A stretch of DNA of 24,689 nt. It comes from Actinomycetota bacterium. Its GTDB lineage: Bacteria > Actinomycetota > Actinomycetes > Nanopelagicales > Nanopelagicaceae. The notes beneath the pieces are model-generated. The model was not told where the DNA came from, made no database searches, and saw nothing but the letters and a program-made list of their open reading frames with translations. Below are positions 1 to 6,302 of this stretch, piece after piece; position 1 is the stretch's first letter; each line of letters begins with the position of its first letter. The stretch lies in contig JAQCAO010000007.1 of the NCBI GenBank assembly GCA_027731885.1, positions 1 through 24,689 of the forward strand, written 5' to 3'. The position numbers and the translations under genes are program-made.

Positions 1-1100
1 GGAACAACAGTCGAAAGATCTAGCTCGATATGTTCAGAAAAACGCGGGCTAACTGCTGGGTCGTGCCACATTCCCTGTGCCTTCGCATATTTCTCAACCA
101 GTTCAATTTGGTTAGCGCTGCGACCAGTCAAACGTAGATAGCGCAGAGTCTCATCATCAATAGGGAAAATTGCACAAGTAGAACCGTATTCAGGGCTCAT
201 ATTTCCAATAGTTGTTCGATTAGCCATTGGTACTGAAACTACGCCCGGACCATAAAATTCTACGAACTTACCGACAACGCCATGCTTTCGCAGCATCTCA
301 GTAATTGTCAGCGCCATATCAGTTGCAGTTGTGCCGACGGGCAACGCCCCACTTAATTTAAATCCTACAACGCGCGGAATCAGCATTGAAACGGGTTGCC
401 CTAGGAGAGCTGCTTCTGCCTCAATTCCACCAACACCCCATCCGAGTACACCTAAACCATTGACCATGGTTGTGTGTGAATCGGTACCTACGACGGTATC
501 TGGGTAGGCGCGCAGAACACCATTGACGCTGCGCGTCATTACTACACGTGCGAGATATTCAATATTTACTTGGTGAACAATTCCAGTCCCTGGTGGAACT
601 ACTTTAAATTCATCAAACGCGCCTTGTCCCCAGCGTAAGAAGCGATAGCGCTCACGATTACGCTCATATTCAATGTCAGTGTTCTTCTCAAAAGAATCTT
701 TTCCGCCGAAGTGATCGGCGATTACCGAGTGATCGATAACGAGTTCAGCAGGAGCTAAAGGATTGACCTTTGTTGGATCCCCGCCTAGTTCAACTATTGC
801 TTCGCGCATGGTCGCAAGATCAACTATGCACGGAACGCCGGTGAAATCTTGCATTACGACACGTGCCGGGGTGAATTGAATCTCGGTGTCAGGCTCTACC
901 GCAGGATCCCATTGGGCAAGTGAGTTAATGTGATCGGCGGTGATGTTAGCGCCATCTTCAGTGCGCAATAGATTTTCAAGGAGTACTTTGAGCGAGAAGG
1001 GTAGATTTTCTGCGCCAGCGATATTTGAGATATCGAAGATTTCAAAGTCTTGACCGGCAACGTTTAAATTCTTCTTAGCGCTAAATGAATTCTTACTCAT
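1..1100 (-). CDS. acnA: Aconitate hydratase A, N-terminal part (3' end outside the window)
   Basis: Aconitase of the TCA cycle, which converts citrate to isocitrate through cis-aconitate in the cytoplasm with a 4Fe-4S cluster. The first 366 codons are present, reading from an ATG at 1100 and running off the left edge with no stop. The translation begins [16 protein letters not shown] and contains aconitase domain 1 landmarks: [29 protein letters not shown], the active-site DSHTTM segment (Asp207-His209) and a glycine-rich [13 protein letters not shown] stretch. The cluster-binding cysteines of the family lie later, beyond this window. AAGGA sits about 7 nt before the ATG as a ribosome binding site. 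The gene lies 29 bp downstream of the RNA methyltransferase gene on the same strand, and a perfect palindrome occupies that gap, so it probably has its own regulated promoter. Family assignment is secure. Confidence 0.97.
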   Translation of the reverse strand, partial: MSKNSFSAKKNLNVAGQDFEIFDISNIAGAENLPFSLKVLLENLLRTEDGANITADHINSLAQWDPAVEPDTEIQFTPARVVMQDFTGVPCIVDLATMREAIVELGGDPTKVNPLAPAELVIDHSVIADHFGGKDSFEKNTDIEYERNRERYRFLRWGQGAFDEFKVVPPGTGIVHQVNIEYLARVVMTRSVNGVLRAYPDTVVGTDSHTTMVNGLGVLGWGVGGIEAEAALLGQPVSMLIPRVVGFKLSGALPVGTTATDMALTITEMLRKHGVVGKFVEFYGPGVVSVPMANRTTIGNMSPEYGSTCAIFPIDDETLRYLRLTGRSANQIELVEKYAKAQGMWHDPAVSPRFSEHIELDLSTVV

Positions 1101-1119
1101 ACCCATCCTTAACTTAATT

Positions 1120-1137
1120 TATCTTGACGTCAAGATA
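1120..1137. promoter_or_regulatory. 18-bp perfect palindrome upstream of acnA, probable operator
   Basis: TATCTTGACGTCAAGATA equals its own reverse complement over all 18 bases. It ends 20 bp before the acnA ATG and covers the stop codon of the upstream methyltransferase gene (1130-1132). The size and symmetry suit a homodimeric repressor such as a TetR, GntR or MarR family protein. It does not resemble the CAGNAC-type AcnR site of corynebacteria, so I cannot name the regulator. The right half also contains TTGACG, a fair -35 hexamer for transcription into acnA, which would place the operator on the promoter. Confidence 0.7.
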
Positions 1138-2368
1138 CCTTAACTCGAGTAAAGAGCGCAACTGTTTCAATATGGTGTGTCATTGGAAAGAGGTCAAAGG
1201 CGCGTATTTTGGTAGCTTCAAATCCAACTTCGCTTAGATATGTCGTGTCACGAGCAAGCGCCGCTGGATCACAAGCAACGTAAACAATAGAACGTGGCTT
1301 AAGTTGGGCCATCGCCATTACTACCTCTCTGCCGGCGCCTTCTCGAGGCGGGTCTAGAACAATCACATCAGCCCGAGTAAAACGCGGCAATAATTTGGCG
1401 ACATCTCCAGTATGGACTTTAACGCTCTTCGAATTAGCAAAATTACGAAGCGCATCTGCGGTTGCGCTCTTACTTCCTTCTACTAAATCAACTCGCCCGC
1501 TCTCGCCAATCAAATCCAAGAATTGAGAGGTAAAGAGACCTACCCCTCCGTAAAGATCCAGAAGCTGATCTCCAACTTTTACATCCGCAAATTCCTTCAC
1601 CACTTGCGTCAGCACGGCAGGCGCTAACTTATGGCTCTGCCAAAAAGATCGCTGTGAAACCTCCAAATTAGATCCATTGATTGAGTATTGACCTACATCT
1701 GGACCCTCACTCGTTCGAACTGGAGTCTCATCGCGGGTATATCCGGTTGCGATAGTTCTATCGCCGGTCGTGGAGAGAGAAACTTCGACACGTAGGTCAC
1801 CCTTCCATTTACGCGCACTTAGCTCTTGATATCCAATCTCTGGCTGCAGGATCCGACAGTCGCTGACGGGAACCACTTTATTACTTCGCGCCTGCTTAAA
1901 TCCTAAATCTCCGCTTCGAGTTGTAACTGCGTTGAAGCGAGTGCGATATCCAAGCGGTGGACCAACTTCTTCAACGCTCACGTGTATTTCACGTTTAGCT
2001 ATACGAGAAAATTGCTCTGTGATTACTTCTTCTTTCAGCGATCGTTGTCGCTCGAGAGAAATATGTTGGAAATCGCAACCACCACAGCCTGCGCGGTGCG
2101 CGAATTGACAAGGTGCACTTACGCGATCAGTAGAAGGCTTTACAACCCTCACGACATCTGCGCGATTGAAAGAGCTGCCTGTTCCAGTTATCTCGATTTC
2201 TACTTCTTCGCCAGGAATTGCGTGTCTTACGAAGATGACCGCGCCTAGGTGGCGTGCAATGAAGTGACCGCCATGAGCTACTTTCTCAATGGTTACGGCA
2301 AAGCGATCTCCCACCGCCAGAGCGACGCGTTCTGCGGATTTACTCTGGTCAGCCCCATTAGATGTCAT
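1130..2368 (-). CDS. TrmA/RumA-family class I SAM-dependent RNA (uracil-5) methyltransferase with TRAM domain
   Basis: A 412-residue enzyme expected to methylate C5 of a uridine in tRNA or rRNA. An N-terminal TRAM RNA-binding domain covers about residues 18-78. Four cysteines that bind a 4Fe-4S cluster in RumA-type enzymes are present: Cys87, Cys95 and Cys98 (CGGCDF) and Cys171. The Rossmann methyltransferase fold follows: DLYGGVG at 271-277 binds SAM, DPPR at 339-342, the catalytic nucleophile Cys366 in YVACDPAALARD, and Glu401 in HIET as the likely general base. Whether the target is U54 of tRNA or a 23S rRNA uridine cannot be read from sequence. It is transcribed divergently from the TrkA pair across 32 bp, the arrangement seen for the Mycobacterium methyltransferase beside ceoB-ceoC. 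A -10 box 7 nt before the ATG suggests a leaderless message. Confidence 0.93.
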   Translation of the reverse strand: MTSNGADQSKSAERVALAVGDRFAVTIEKVAHGGHFIARHLGAVIFVRHAIPGEEVEIEITGTGSSFNRADVVRVVKPSTDRVSAPCQFAHRAGCGGCDFQHISLERQRSLKEEVITEQFSRIAKREIHVSVEEVGPPLGYRTRFNAVTTRSGDLGFKQARSNKVVPVSDCRILQPEIGYQELSARKWKGDLRVEVSLSTTGDRTIATGYTRDETPVRTSEGPDVGQYSINGSNLEVSQRSFWQSHKLAPAVLTQVVKEFADVKVGDQLLDLYGGVGLFTSQFLDLIGESGRVDLVEGSKSATADALRNFANSKSVKVHTGDVAKLLPRFTRADVIVLDPPREGAGREVVMAMAQLKPRSIVYVACDPAALARDTTYLSEVGFEATKIRAFDLFPMTHHIETVALFTRVKVS

Positions 2369-2375
2369 ATAGATA

Positions 2376-2381
2376 AGAATA
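2376..2381 (-). promoter_or_regulatory. -10 box TATTCT, leaderless promoter of the RNA methyltransferase gene
   Basis: TATTCT matches the actinobacterial -10 pattern TANNNT and lies exactly 7 nt (TATCTAT) before the ATG at 2368. Transcription would then begin at or next to the start codon. No Shine-Dalgarno sequence is visible. No clear -35 hexamer is seen. Confidence 0.6.
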
Positions 2382-2387
2382 AGGGTG

Positions 2388-2393
2388 TAAGTT
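2388..2393 (+). promoter_or_regulatory. -10 box TAAGTT, leaderless promoter of the TrkA pair
   Basis: TAAGTT fits TANNNT and is separated by 7 nt (AAACCTT) from the GTG at 2401. There is no Shine-Dalgarno sequence before the GTG. The box lies only 6 bp from the opposite-strand box at 2376-2381, so the two divergent promoters share one 32-bp gap. Confidence 0.6.
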
Positions 2394-2400
2394 AAACCTT

Positions 2401-3066
2401 GTGCACGTTGTGATCATGGGATGCGGTCGCGTTGGTTCTTCATTAGCCACCGAACTTGAAGCCGCTGGACATTCTATTTCGATAATTGATCAATCCCGAG
2501 AAGCTTTCCGCCGCTTAGGCCCAGATTTCAAAGGCCGCACTGTCACCGGCGTGGGATTCGATAGAGATACGCTGCTCGAAGCTGGAATTGAAACAGCCGA
2601 TGCATTTGCTGCGGTGAGTAATGGCGATAATTCAAATATTCTCGCAGCGCGCGTGGCTCGCGAGACTTATGGCGTTGCCAATGTGGTTGCTCGTATTTAT
2701 GATCCAGGGCGCGCAGAAATTTATCAACGCTTAGGAATTCCAACGGTGGCAACAGTTATCTGGGCAACCGATCAGATTCTTCGCCGCCTGGTTCCTGAAG
2801 GTTCAAGATCTGAATGGCGTGATGCTAGCGGCTCAGTTCAACTTTGCGAGATGCACCCCCATAAAGACTGGTTTGGAATGGCGATCACCGAAATTGAAGA
2901 AGCCACCGGTGCAAGAGTCGCATTTATTACTCGCTTAGGAGACGGTCTGATTCCTGATCCACATTGTGTTTTACAAGAAGGCGACTTGCTTCACGTCACC
3001 GTCAGAGATGAAGAGATTGATAGAGTCGAAGAGATACTTGCTCGCTCACCCGAGGAGCCTTCATGA
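2401..3066 (+). CDS. TrkA-family potassium uptake regulatory protein (first of tandem pair, CeoB-like)
   Basis: A 221-residue cytoplasmic RCK protein that normally assembles on a K+ channel or transporter and gates it in response to nucleotides. The N-terminal Rossmann domain (about 1-125) has GCGRVG at residues 7-12 and Asp30 at the end of strand 2, which favours NAD(H). A TrkA-C ligand-binding domain covers about 140-215. The start is GTG with no Shine-Dalgarno sequence but with a TANNNT box 7 nt upstream. The stop overlaps the start of the second TrkA gene in ATGA (3063-3066), so the two are translationally coupled and probably made in equal amounts. This matches the ceoB-ceoC pair of mycobacteria. 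No transporter gene is adjacent, so the partner must be encoded elsewhere. Confidence 0.93.
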   Translation: MHVVIMGCGRVGSSLATELEAAGHSISIIDQSREAFRRLGPDFKGRTVTGVGFDRDTLLEAGIETADAFAAVSNGDNSNILAARVARETYGVANVVARIYDPGRAEIYQRLGIPTVATVIWATDQILRRLVPEGSRSEWRDASGSVQLCEMHPHKDWFGMAITEIEEATGARVAFITRLGDGLIPDPHCVLQEGDLLHVTVRDEEIDRVEEILARSPEEPS

Positions 3067-3722
3067 GAATTGCTATTGCTGGGGCCGGAAATGTCGGTCG
3101 CGCTATTGCCCGCGAACTACTAGATAATGGACATCAGGTTTTACTAATTGATCGTGATCCAAAAGCGCTAAAGATGGAATCTGTGCCTGATGCGGAGTGG
3201 TTGATGGCAGATGCTTGTGAGATCACTGCTTTAGACAAGGCGGTTCTAAATAACTGCCAGGTCTTGGTTGCCGCTACTGGTGATGACAAAGTTAACTTAG
3301 TAACTTCGCTTCTGGCAAAGACCGAGTACGGAGTCCCTCGCGTGGTTGCGCGCATTAACCATCCGAAGAATGAATGGCTATTTGATTCTTCTTGGGGCGT
3401 TGATGTGGCTGTATCTACCCCAAGAATTATCTCCGCTTTAGTTGAAGAAGCGGTCAGCGTTGGCGATGTAGTGCGCTTATTCTCTTTCCGTAAAGGTCAG
3501 GCAAATTTAGTGGAACTTACCCTTCCAGATACTTCTAGCTGCATCGGAAAGACCGTTGAAGAAATAACACTTCCAGATGATGCTTCACTTGCGGCAATCG
3601 TCCGCGATGGCCGAGTAATTACACCGACCCCTACTGATGTATTTAGCGCAGGAGATGAATTACTCTTCGTGGCATCTGCAACGGCTGAAGGCCTGATCAA
3701 ATCTTGCTTTATCGCTAATTAA
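3063..3722 (+). CDS. TrkA-family potassium uptake regulatory protein (second of tandem pair, CeoC-like)
   Basis: A 219-residue RCK protein paralogous to its upstream neighbour. GAGNVG at residues 7-12 and Asp30 define the nucleotide-binding Rossmann domain, and a TrkA-C domain fills roughly 135-215 (LVELTLPDTSSCIGKTVEEI onward). The ATG at 3063 lies inside the previous gene's stop, which points to translational re-initiation. The two subunits may form a heteromeric ring under one transporter. The stop at 3720-3722 is only 7 bp from the stop of the convergent DUF3159 gene, leaving no space for an intergenic terminator. Confidence 0.93.
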   Translation: MRIAIAGAGNVGRAIARELLDNGHQVLLIDRDPKALKMESVPDAEWLMADACEITALDKAVLNNCQVLVAATGDDKVNLVTSLLAKTEYGVPRVVARINHPKNEWLFDSSWGVDVAVSTPRIISALVEEAVSVGDVVRLFSFRKGQANLVELTLPDTSSCIGKTVEEITLPDDASLAAIVRDGRVITPTPTDVFSAGDELLFVASATAEGLIKSCFIAN

Positions 3723-3729
3723 CTATCTT

Positions 3730-4365
3730 TTAGCTCTCTTTTGCCTTTGTCGTAGGTACGCTTTTTAAAATCATCCAGGATCCATATGCCGTTGCCAGAA
3801 ATAGTGGATAACCCATCGCAAGATTTACAGTTCCCAGTAAATTAACGTTGCTACTGCGATAAATTGGATACTGCACCACAATCCGTGTGAAGAACATTAA
3901 AACCCAGAGCCAGCTGGCGCGCTTATATGCTCGAGCGCGTGCTGGATCTTTCCTCCACGATAAATTCTCTCCCAATATCGGACCGAGCAAGAGTCCAAGA
4001 ATTGGCCAACCAGCTAAGTTTGCGATCAGGTAGACGCTGCCATAGCCCAAGTTGGTAAGAAGTTTTGGTATGTAAAGATCGCTGGGATTACCTGTTCGAT
4101 TGGCAAACCATGCACAAATCAGCGCTCCAATAAAGCCAGAGACTGCGTGCTGAATCGTGTCGCGCTTTGCCAGACGAATGATCGTTAAAGATGCAGAGAC
4201 GATAAGAGATGCGAGAAGGGCTGTACGGAGATCATCTGCAACATTGAATACAACCAGGAATACAACCGATGGAATTCCGGAATCGATTAGCCCCTTCTTG
4301 CCCCCAAAAGCGGTAAGGACTTTATCTTTATCTGAGCCGCTCGAGCCAATTGGTAAATTACTCAT
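3730..4365 (-). CDS. DUF3159 family integral membrane protein
   Basis: A 211-residue membrane protein of unknown function, recognisable as the actinobacterial DUF3159 family. After a hydrophilic N-terminus comes the signature GGKKGLIDSGIPSVVF (about 21-36), then hydrophobic segments at about 30-62, 72-87, 108-132 and two more near the C-terminus. A conserved-looking loop, WRKDPARARAYKRASWLW, is followed by FFTRIVVQYPIYRS. There is no signal peptide. The ATG overlaps the dut stop codon (TGATG at 4363-4367), so it is co-translated with dut and PaaI. In other Actinobacteria the same family sits near dut and ceoB/ceoC, so the neighbourhood supports the assignment but does not reveal a function. 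Confidence 0.87.
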   Translation of the reverse strand: MSNLPIGSSGSDKDKVLTAFGGKKGLIDSGIPSVVFLVVFNVADDLRTALLASLIVSASLTIIRLAKRDTIQHAVSGFIGALICAWFANRTGNPSDLYIPKLLTNLGYGSVYLIANLAGWPILGLLLGPILGENLSWRKDPARARAYKRASWLWVLMFFTRIVVQYPIYRSSNVNLLGTVNLAMGYPLFLATAYGSWMILKSVPTTKAKES

Positions 4366-4802
4366 CAGCTCCCCGTAGATCCAAATCCACCTGTGCCACG
4401 GCCTGATCCTGGCAGAGTCTCCACTTCAATAAATTCCGCGCGTTCTACTTGCTGAATAACCAACTGTGCGATGCGGTCACCGCGCTTAAATGTGACGCTC
4501 TCGTTCGGGTCGTGGTTGATCAGAATAATTTGTAGCTCCCCACGAAATCCTGCATCTACCGTTCCGGGTGAGTTAACCATTGTGACGCCGCTTTTAATCG
4601 CCAAACCAGATCTTGGATGCACCAAGGCAACATAGCCATCTGGAAGGGCAATTGAAATTCCGGTAGGAACTAATTTCCGCTCTCCAGGTGCCAGAGTTAC
4701 ATCTACTCGCGCGAATAAATCAGCGCCAGCATCTCCCCCTTTGGCATAATTAGGAAGCGGTAGGTCTCTATCTAAGCGAGTGATTAAAACTTTTACTCCC
4801 AT
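4365..4802 (-). CDS. dut: dUTP diphosphatase (dUTPase)
   Basis: A 145-residue trimeric dUTPase that hydrolyses dUTP to dUMP and pyrophosphate, keeping uracil out of DNA and supplying the dTMP precursor. All five family motifs are visible: AGADL (25-29), PRSGLA (63-68), GTVDAGFRG (80-88) with catalytic Asp83, RIAQLV (110-115) and the glycine-rich C-terminal RGTGGFGSTG (135-144) that closes over the substrate. Length is normal. The ATG at 4802 overlaps the stop of the upstream PaaI gene (TAATG), and its own stop overlaps the DUF3159 start, so three genes form a tightly coupled unit. Confidence 0.97.
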   Translation of the reverse strand: MGVKVLITRLDRDLPLPNYAKGGDAGADLFARVDVTLAPGERKLVPTGISIALPDGYVALVHPRSGLAIKSGVTMVNSPGTVDAGFRGELQIILINHDPNESVTFKRGDRIAQLVIQQVERAEFIEVETLPGSGRGTGGFGSTGS

Positions 4803-5386
4803 TATGGATTGATCTCAAATTCTGGATCGACAAAGGCCAAAATCTCGGGGGTCTTGGCGATATGTTCTAGATATTCTTTAGGAGCATTATCTAAGAAATG
4901 TGACATCGGAACTATGACAAAGAGGGCTGCAGCTCTAACTGCGATTTCGCCGTCGGGTCCATCTAGTCGACCTTCCGCTTCGGTGTAAACCTTGCGATTT
5001 ACTTGTCCAGTAATTCGCGCAGTTATATGCAAAGTTGTCCCCATCGGAACTGGCTTGAGAAAATCTGTTTCTAACCGTGCGGTGACTGCAGGTGAACGAA
5101 TCAACCACATTAACTTGCCGAGCGCTTCATCGAAGGCGAGTGAGAGAAGACCACCATGGGCTAGCCCTGGCGCACCTTGATGATTTTCGGTGACGGTAAA
5201 TTTCGCTGTTAAATCTACTCCAGCACCGGCTTCTGCAACTAAGTGAAGACCTGTTGGATGTAACTCTCCACATCCAAAGCAATGGCCAAAGTGTGAAGGA
5301 ATCTTGGTGCCAATCTCAGGCGCTTTGCCATGGCGCTGCGGAATCATCGCCCCCTCTGGCGGGGTGGTGCTCGCCACTCGACTCAT
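4802..5386 (-). CDS. PaaI-like hotdog-fold acyl-CoA thioesterase
   Basis: A 194-residue protein with one hotdog domain at about 45-160, of the PaaI/YbgC thioesterase type that cleaves acyl-CoA thioesters. The core helix motif HQGAPGLAHGGLLSLAFDEALG carries HGG at 77-79 and Asp86/Glu87 as candidate catalytic acids. The N-terminal HCFGCG (35-40) is a cysteine motif common in actinobacterial members and might bind a metal. The substrate cannot be inferred. It heads the paaI-dut-DUF3159 unit and is divergent from the DUF3093 gene across 31 bp. A -10 box TAAAGT lies 6 nt before the ATG and there is no Shine-Dalgarno sequence, so a leaderless mRNA is likely. Confidence 0.86.
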   Translation of the reverse strand: MSRVASTTPPEGAMIPQRHGKAPEIGTKIPSHFGHCFGCGELHPTGLHLVAEAGAGVDLTAKFTVTENHQGAPGLAHGGLLSLAFDEALGKLMWLIRSPAVTARLETDFLKPVPMGTTLHITARITGQVNRKVYTEAEGRLDGPDGEIAVRAAALFVIVPMSHFLDNAPKEYLEHIAKTPEILAFVDPEFEINP

Positions 5387-5392
5387 ACCAAC

Positions 5393-5398
5393 ACTTTA
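5393..5398 (-). promoter_or_regulatory. -10 box TAAAGT, leaderless promoter of the paaI-dut-DUF3159 unit
   Basis: TAAAGT fits TANNNT and is 6 nt (GTTGGT) from the ATG at 5386. It shares the 31-bp divergent gap with the opposite-strand box at 5406-5411. Confidence 0.6.
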
Positions 5399-5405
5399 CT
5401 TCAAT

Positions 5406-5411
5406 TAGACT
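5406..5411 (+). promoter_or_regulatory. -10 box TAGACT, leaderless promoter of the DUF3093 gene
   Basis: TAGACT fits TANNNT and is 6 nt (CCAATA) before the GTG at 5418. No ribosome binding site precedes the GTG, which supports a leaderless start at this codon. Confidence 0.6.
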
Positions 5412-5417
5412 CCAATA

Positions 5418-5838
5418 GTGATATTCAAAGAAGTGCTTCGCCCGCCTATCTGGCTGCTCGCCTTCATATATTTTCTTTTACTATCTCTGGTCATAGCAAT
5501 TTGGGCCGCATTTGATACCTCGGCGGCAGTCGCAGCCCTGATGGCGGCAACGGTCACACTTATCTACGCAGCAATTTCAATGCGTTCATCGATTTTAATT
5601 GATGAAAGAGGACTGCGCATTGATCGAGCACATATCGATTTAAAATATATAGGTAGCGTTGATGTTTTAAATACATCCCAGATGCGGCTCTTGCGTACTC
5701 GCGACGCTGATCCTGCTGCATAAATTCTGGATTTCAACTGGTGTGAAGATCACCGTTTTAGATCCACGAGATCCGACTCCTTATTGGCTGGTAACGAGCA
5801 AACGCGGCGATGAGATCGCCGCGCTGCTTAAGAGATAA
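5418..5838 (+). pseudogene. DUF3093 membrane protein gene, interrupted by a frameshift
   Basis: DUF3093 proteins are small actinobacterial membrane proteins of unknown function, about 140-150 residues long. The first frame (GTG 5418 to TAA 5721-5723, 101 aa) gives two hydrophobic helices (about 11-32 and 36-54), then the family's LIDERGLRI and YIGSVDVL segments, ending at RDADPAA. The next frame continues without a gap in homology from CAT at 5719: HKFWISTGVKITV, then DPRDPTPYW, the hallmark C-terminal motif, and stops at TAA 5836-5838. The joined product would have about 140 residues, the normal family length. The shift falls near GCTGCAT (5715-5721). It could be a genuine inactivation, a sequencing error, or recoding, though no known slippery site is evident. 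Its convergence with DUF4193 matches mycobacterial gene order. Confidence 0.85.
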
Positions 5839-5850
5839 AGGTTTAGTTAC

Positions 5851-6147
5851 TTAACTGCACTCTTTACAGACCGCTTTCGCTCCCTCGCCTTTAGCGAGTT
5901 GGGTTATGTGGTGCACCAAGAAACAACGTGAACAAGTAAATTCATCGACTTGTTTTGGAACTACGCGCACCGCAAGTTCTTCGCCGGATAAATCCGCGCC
6001 AGGCAGTTCAAGGTTCTCTGCCGCTTCGGCCTCATCAACATCTATCTGACCGGATTGAGCATCGACGCGCTTAGCTTTGAGTTCTTCAAGCGACTCCTCA
6101 TGGAGTTCCTCATCCGTTTTTCGGGGGGTGTCGTAATCTGTTGCCAC
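5851..6147 (-). CDS. DUF4193 zinc-ribbon protein
   Basis: A 98-residue acidic protein of unknown function, highly conserved in Actinobacteria. It opens MATDYDTPRKTDEE, has an acidic middle with ELPGADLSGEELAVRVVPKQ, and ends in a zinc ribbon with CSRC (Cys72, Cys75) and CKEC (Cys94, Cys97). I place the start at GTG 6147 because the family begins MATDYD and GGGTGAG lies 5 nt upstream as a ribosome binding site. An in-frame GTG at 6156 would add three residues. The partners in vivo are unknown. It lies downstream of hflX on the same strand after a 155-bp spacer containing an inverted repeat, so it may be transcribed on its own. Confidence 0.9.
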   Translation of the reverse strand: MATDYDTPRKTDEELHEESLEELKAKRVDAQSGQIDVDEAEAAENLELPGADLSGEELAVRVVPKQVDEFTCSRCFLVHHITQLAKGEGAKAVCKECS

Positions 6148-6171
6148 TGCTCTCACCCGCCTTCCATAAAA

Positions 6172-6191
6172 TCAATTGGATTCCCAATTGA
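6172..6191. repeat. Inverted repeat with 8-bp perfect arms upstream of DUF4193
   Basis: TCAATTGG (6172-6179) and CCAATTGA (6184-6191) are perfect reverse complements with a 4-bp spacer. The repeat is 25-44 bp upstream of the chosen DUF4193 start, a position that suits an operator or a 5' leader hairpin. An alternative hairpin, GATTC/GAATC, overlaps it on the minus strand. The rest of the hflX-DUF4193 gap (6192-6302) shows no other clear element and no terminator with a U-tract. Confidence 0.5.
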
Positions 6192-6302
6192 GAATCTTCG
6201 TAACAGGGCGAATGTTCGCGCACTTATCCGTTATTACGCGTTACAAGCTGCGGCGTGTCGCTTATATTCCCACTTTTCTAAGCATATGAGGGCTATCTCT
6301 GA

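Noticed and set aside
3714..3734. Bidirectional terminator between the TrkA pair and DUF3159
   Set aside because: Only a 5-bp A/T-rich stem with an 11-nt loop; too weak to call.
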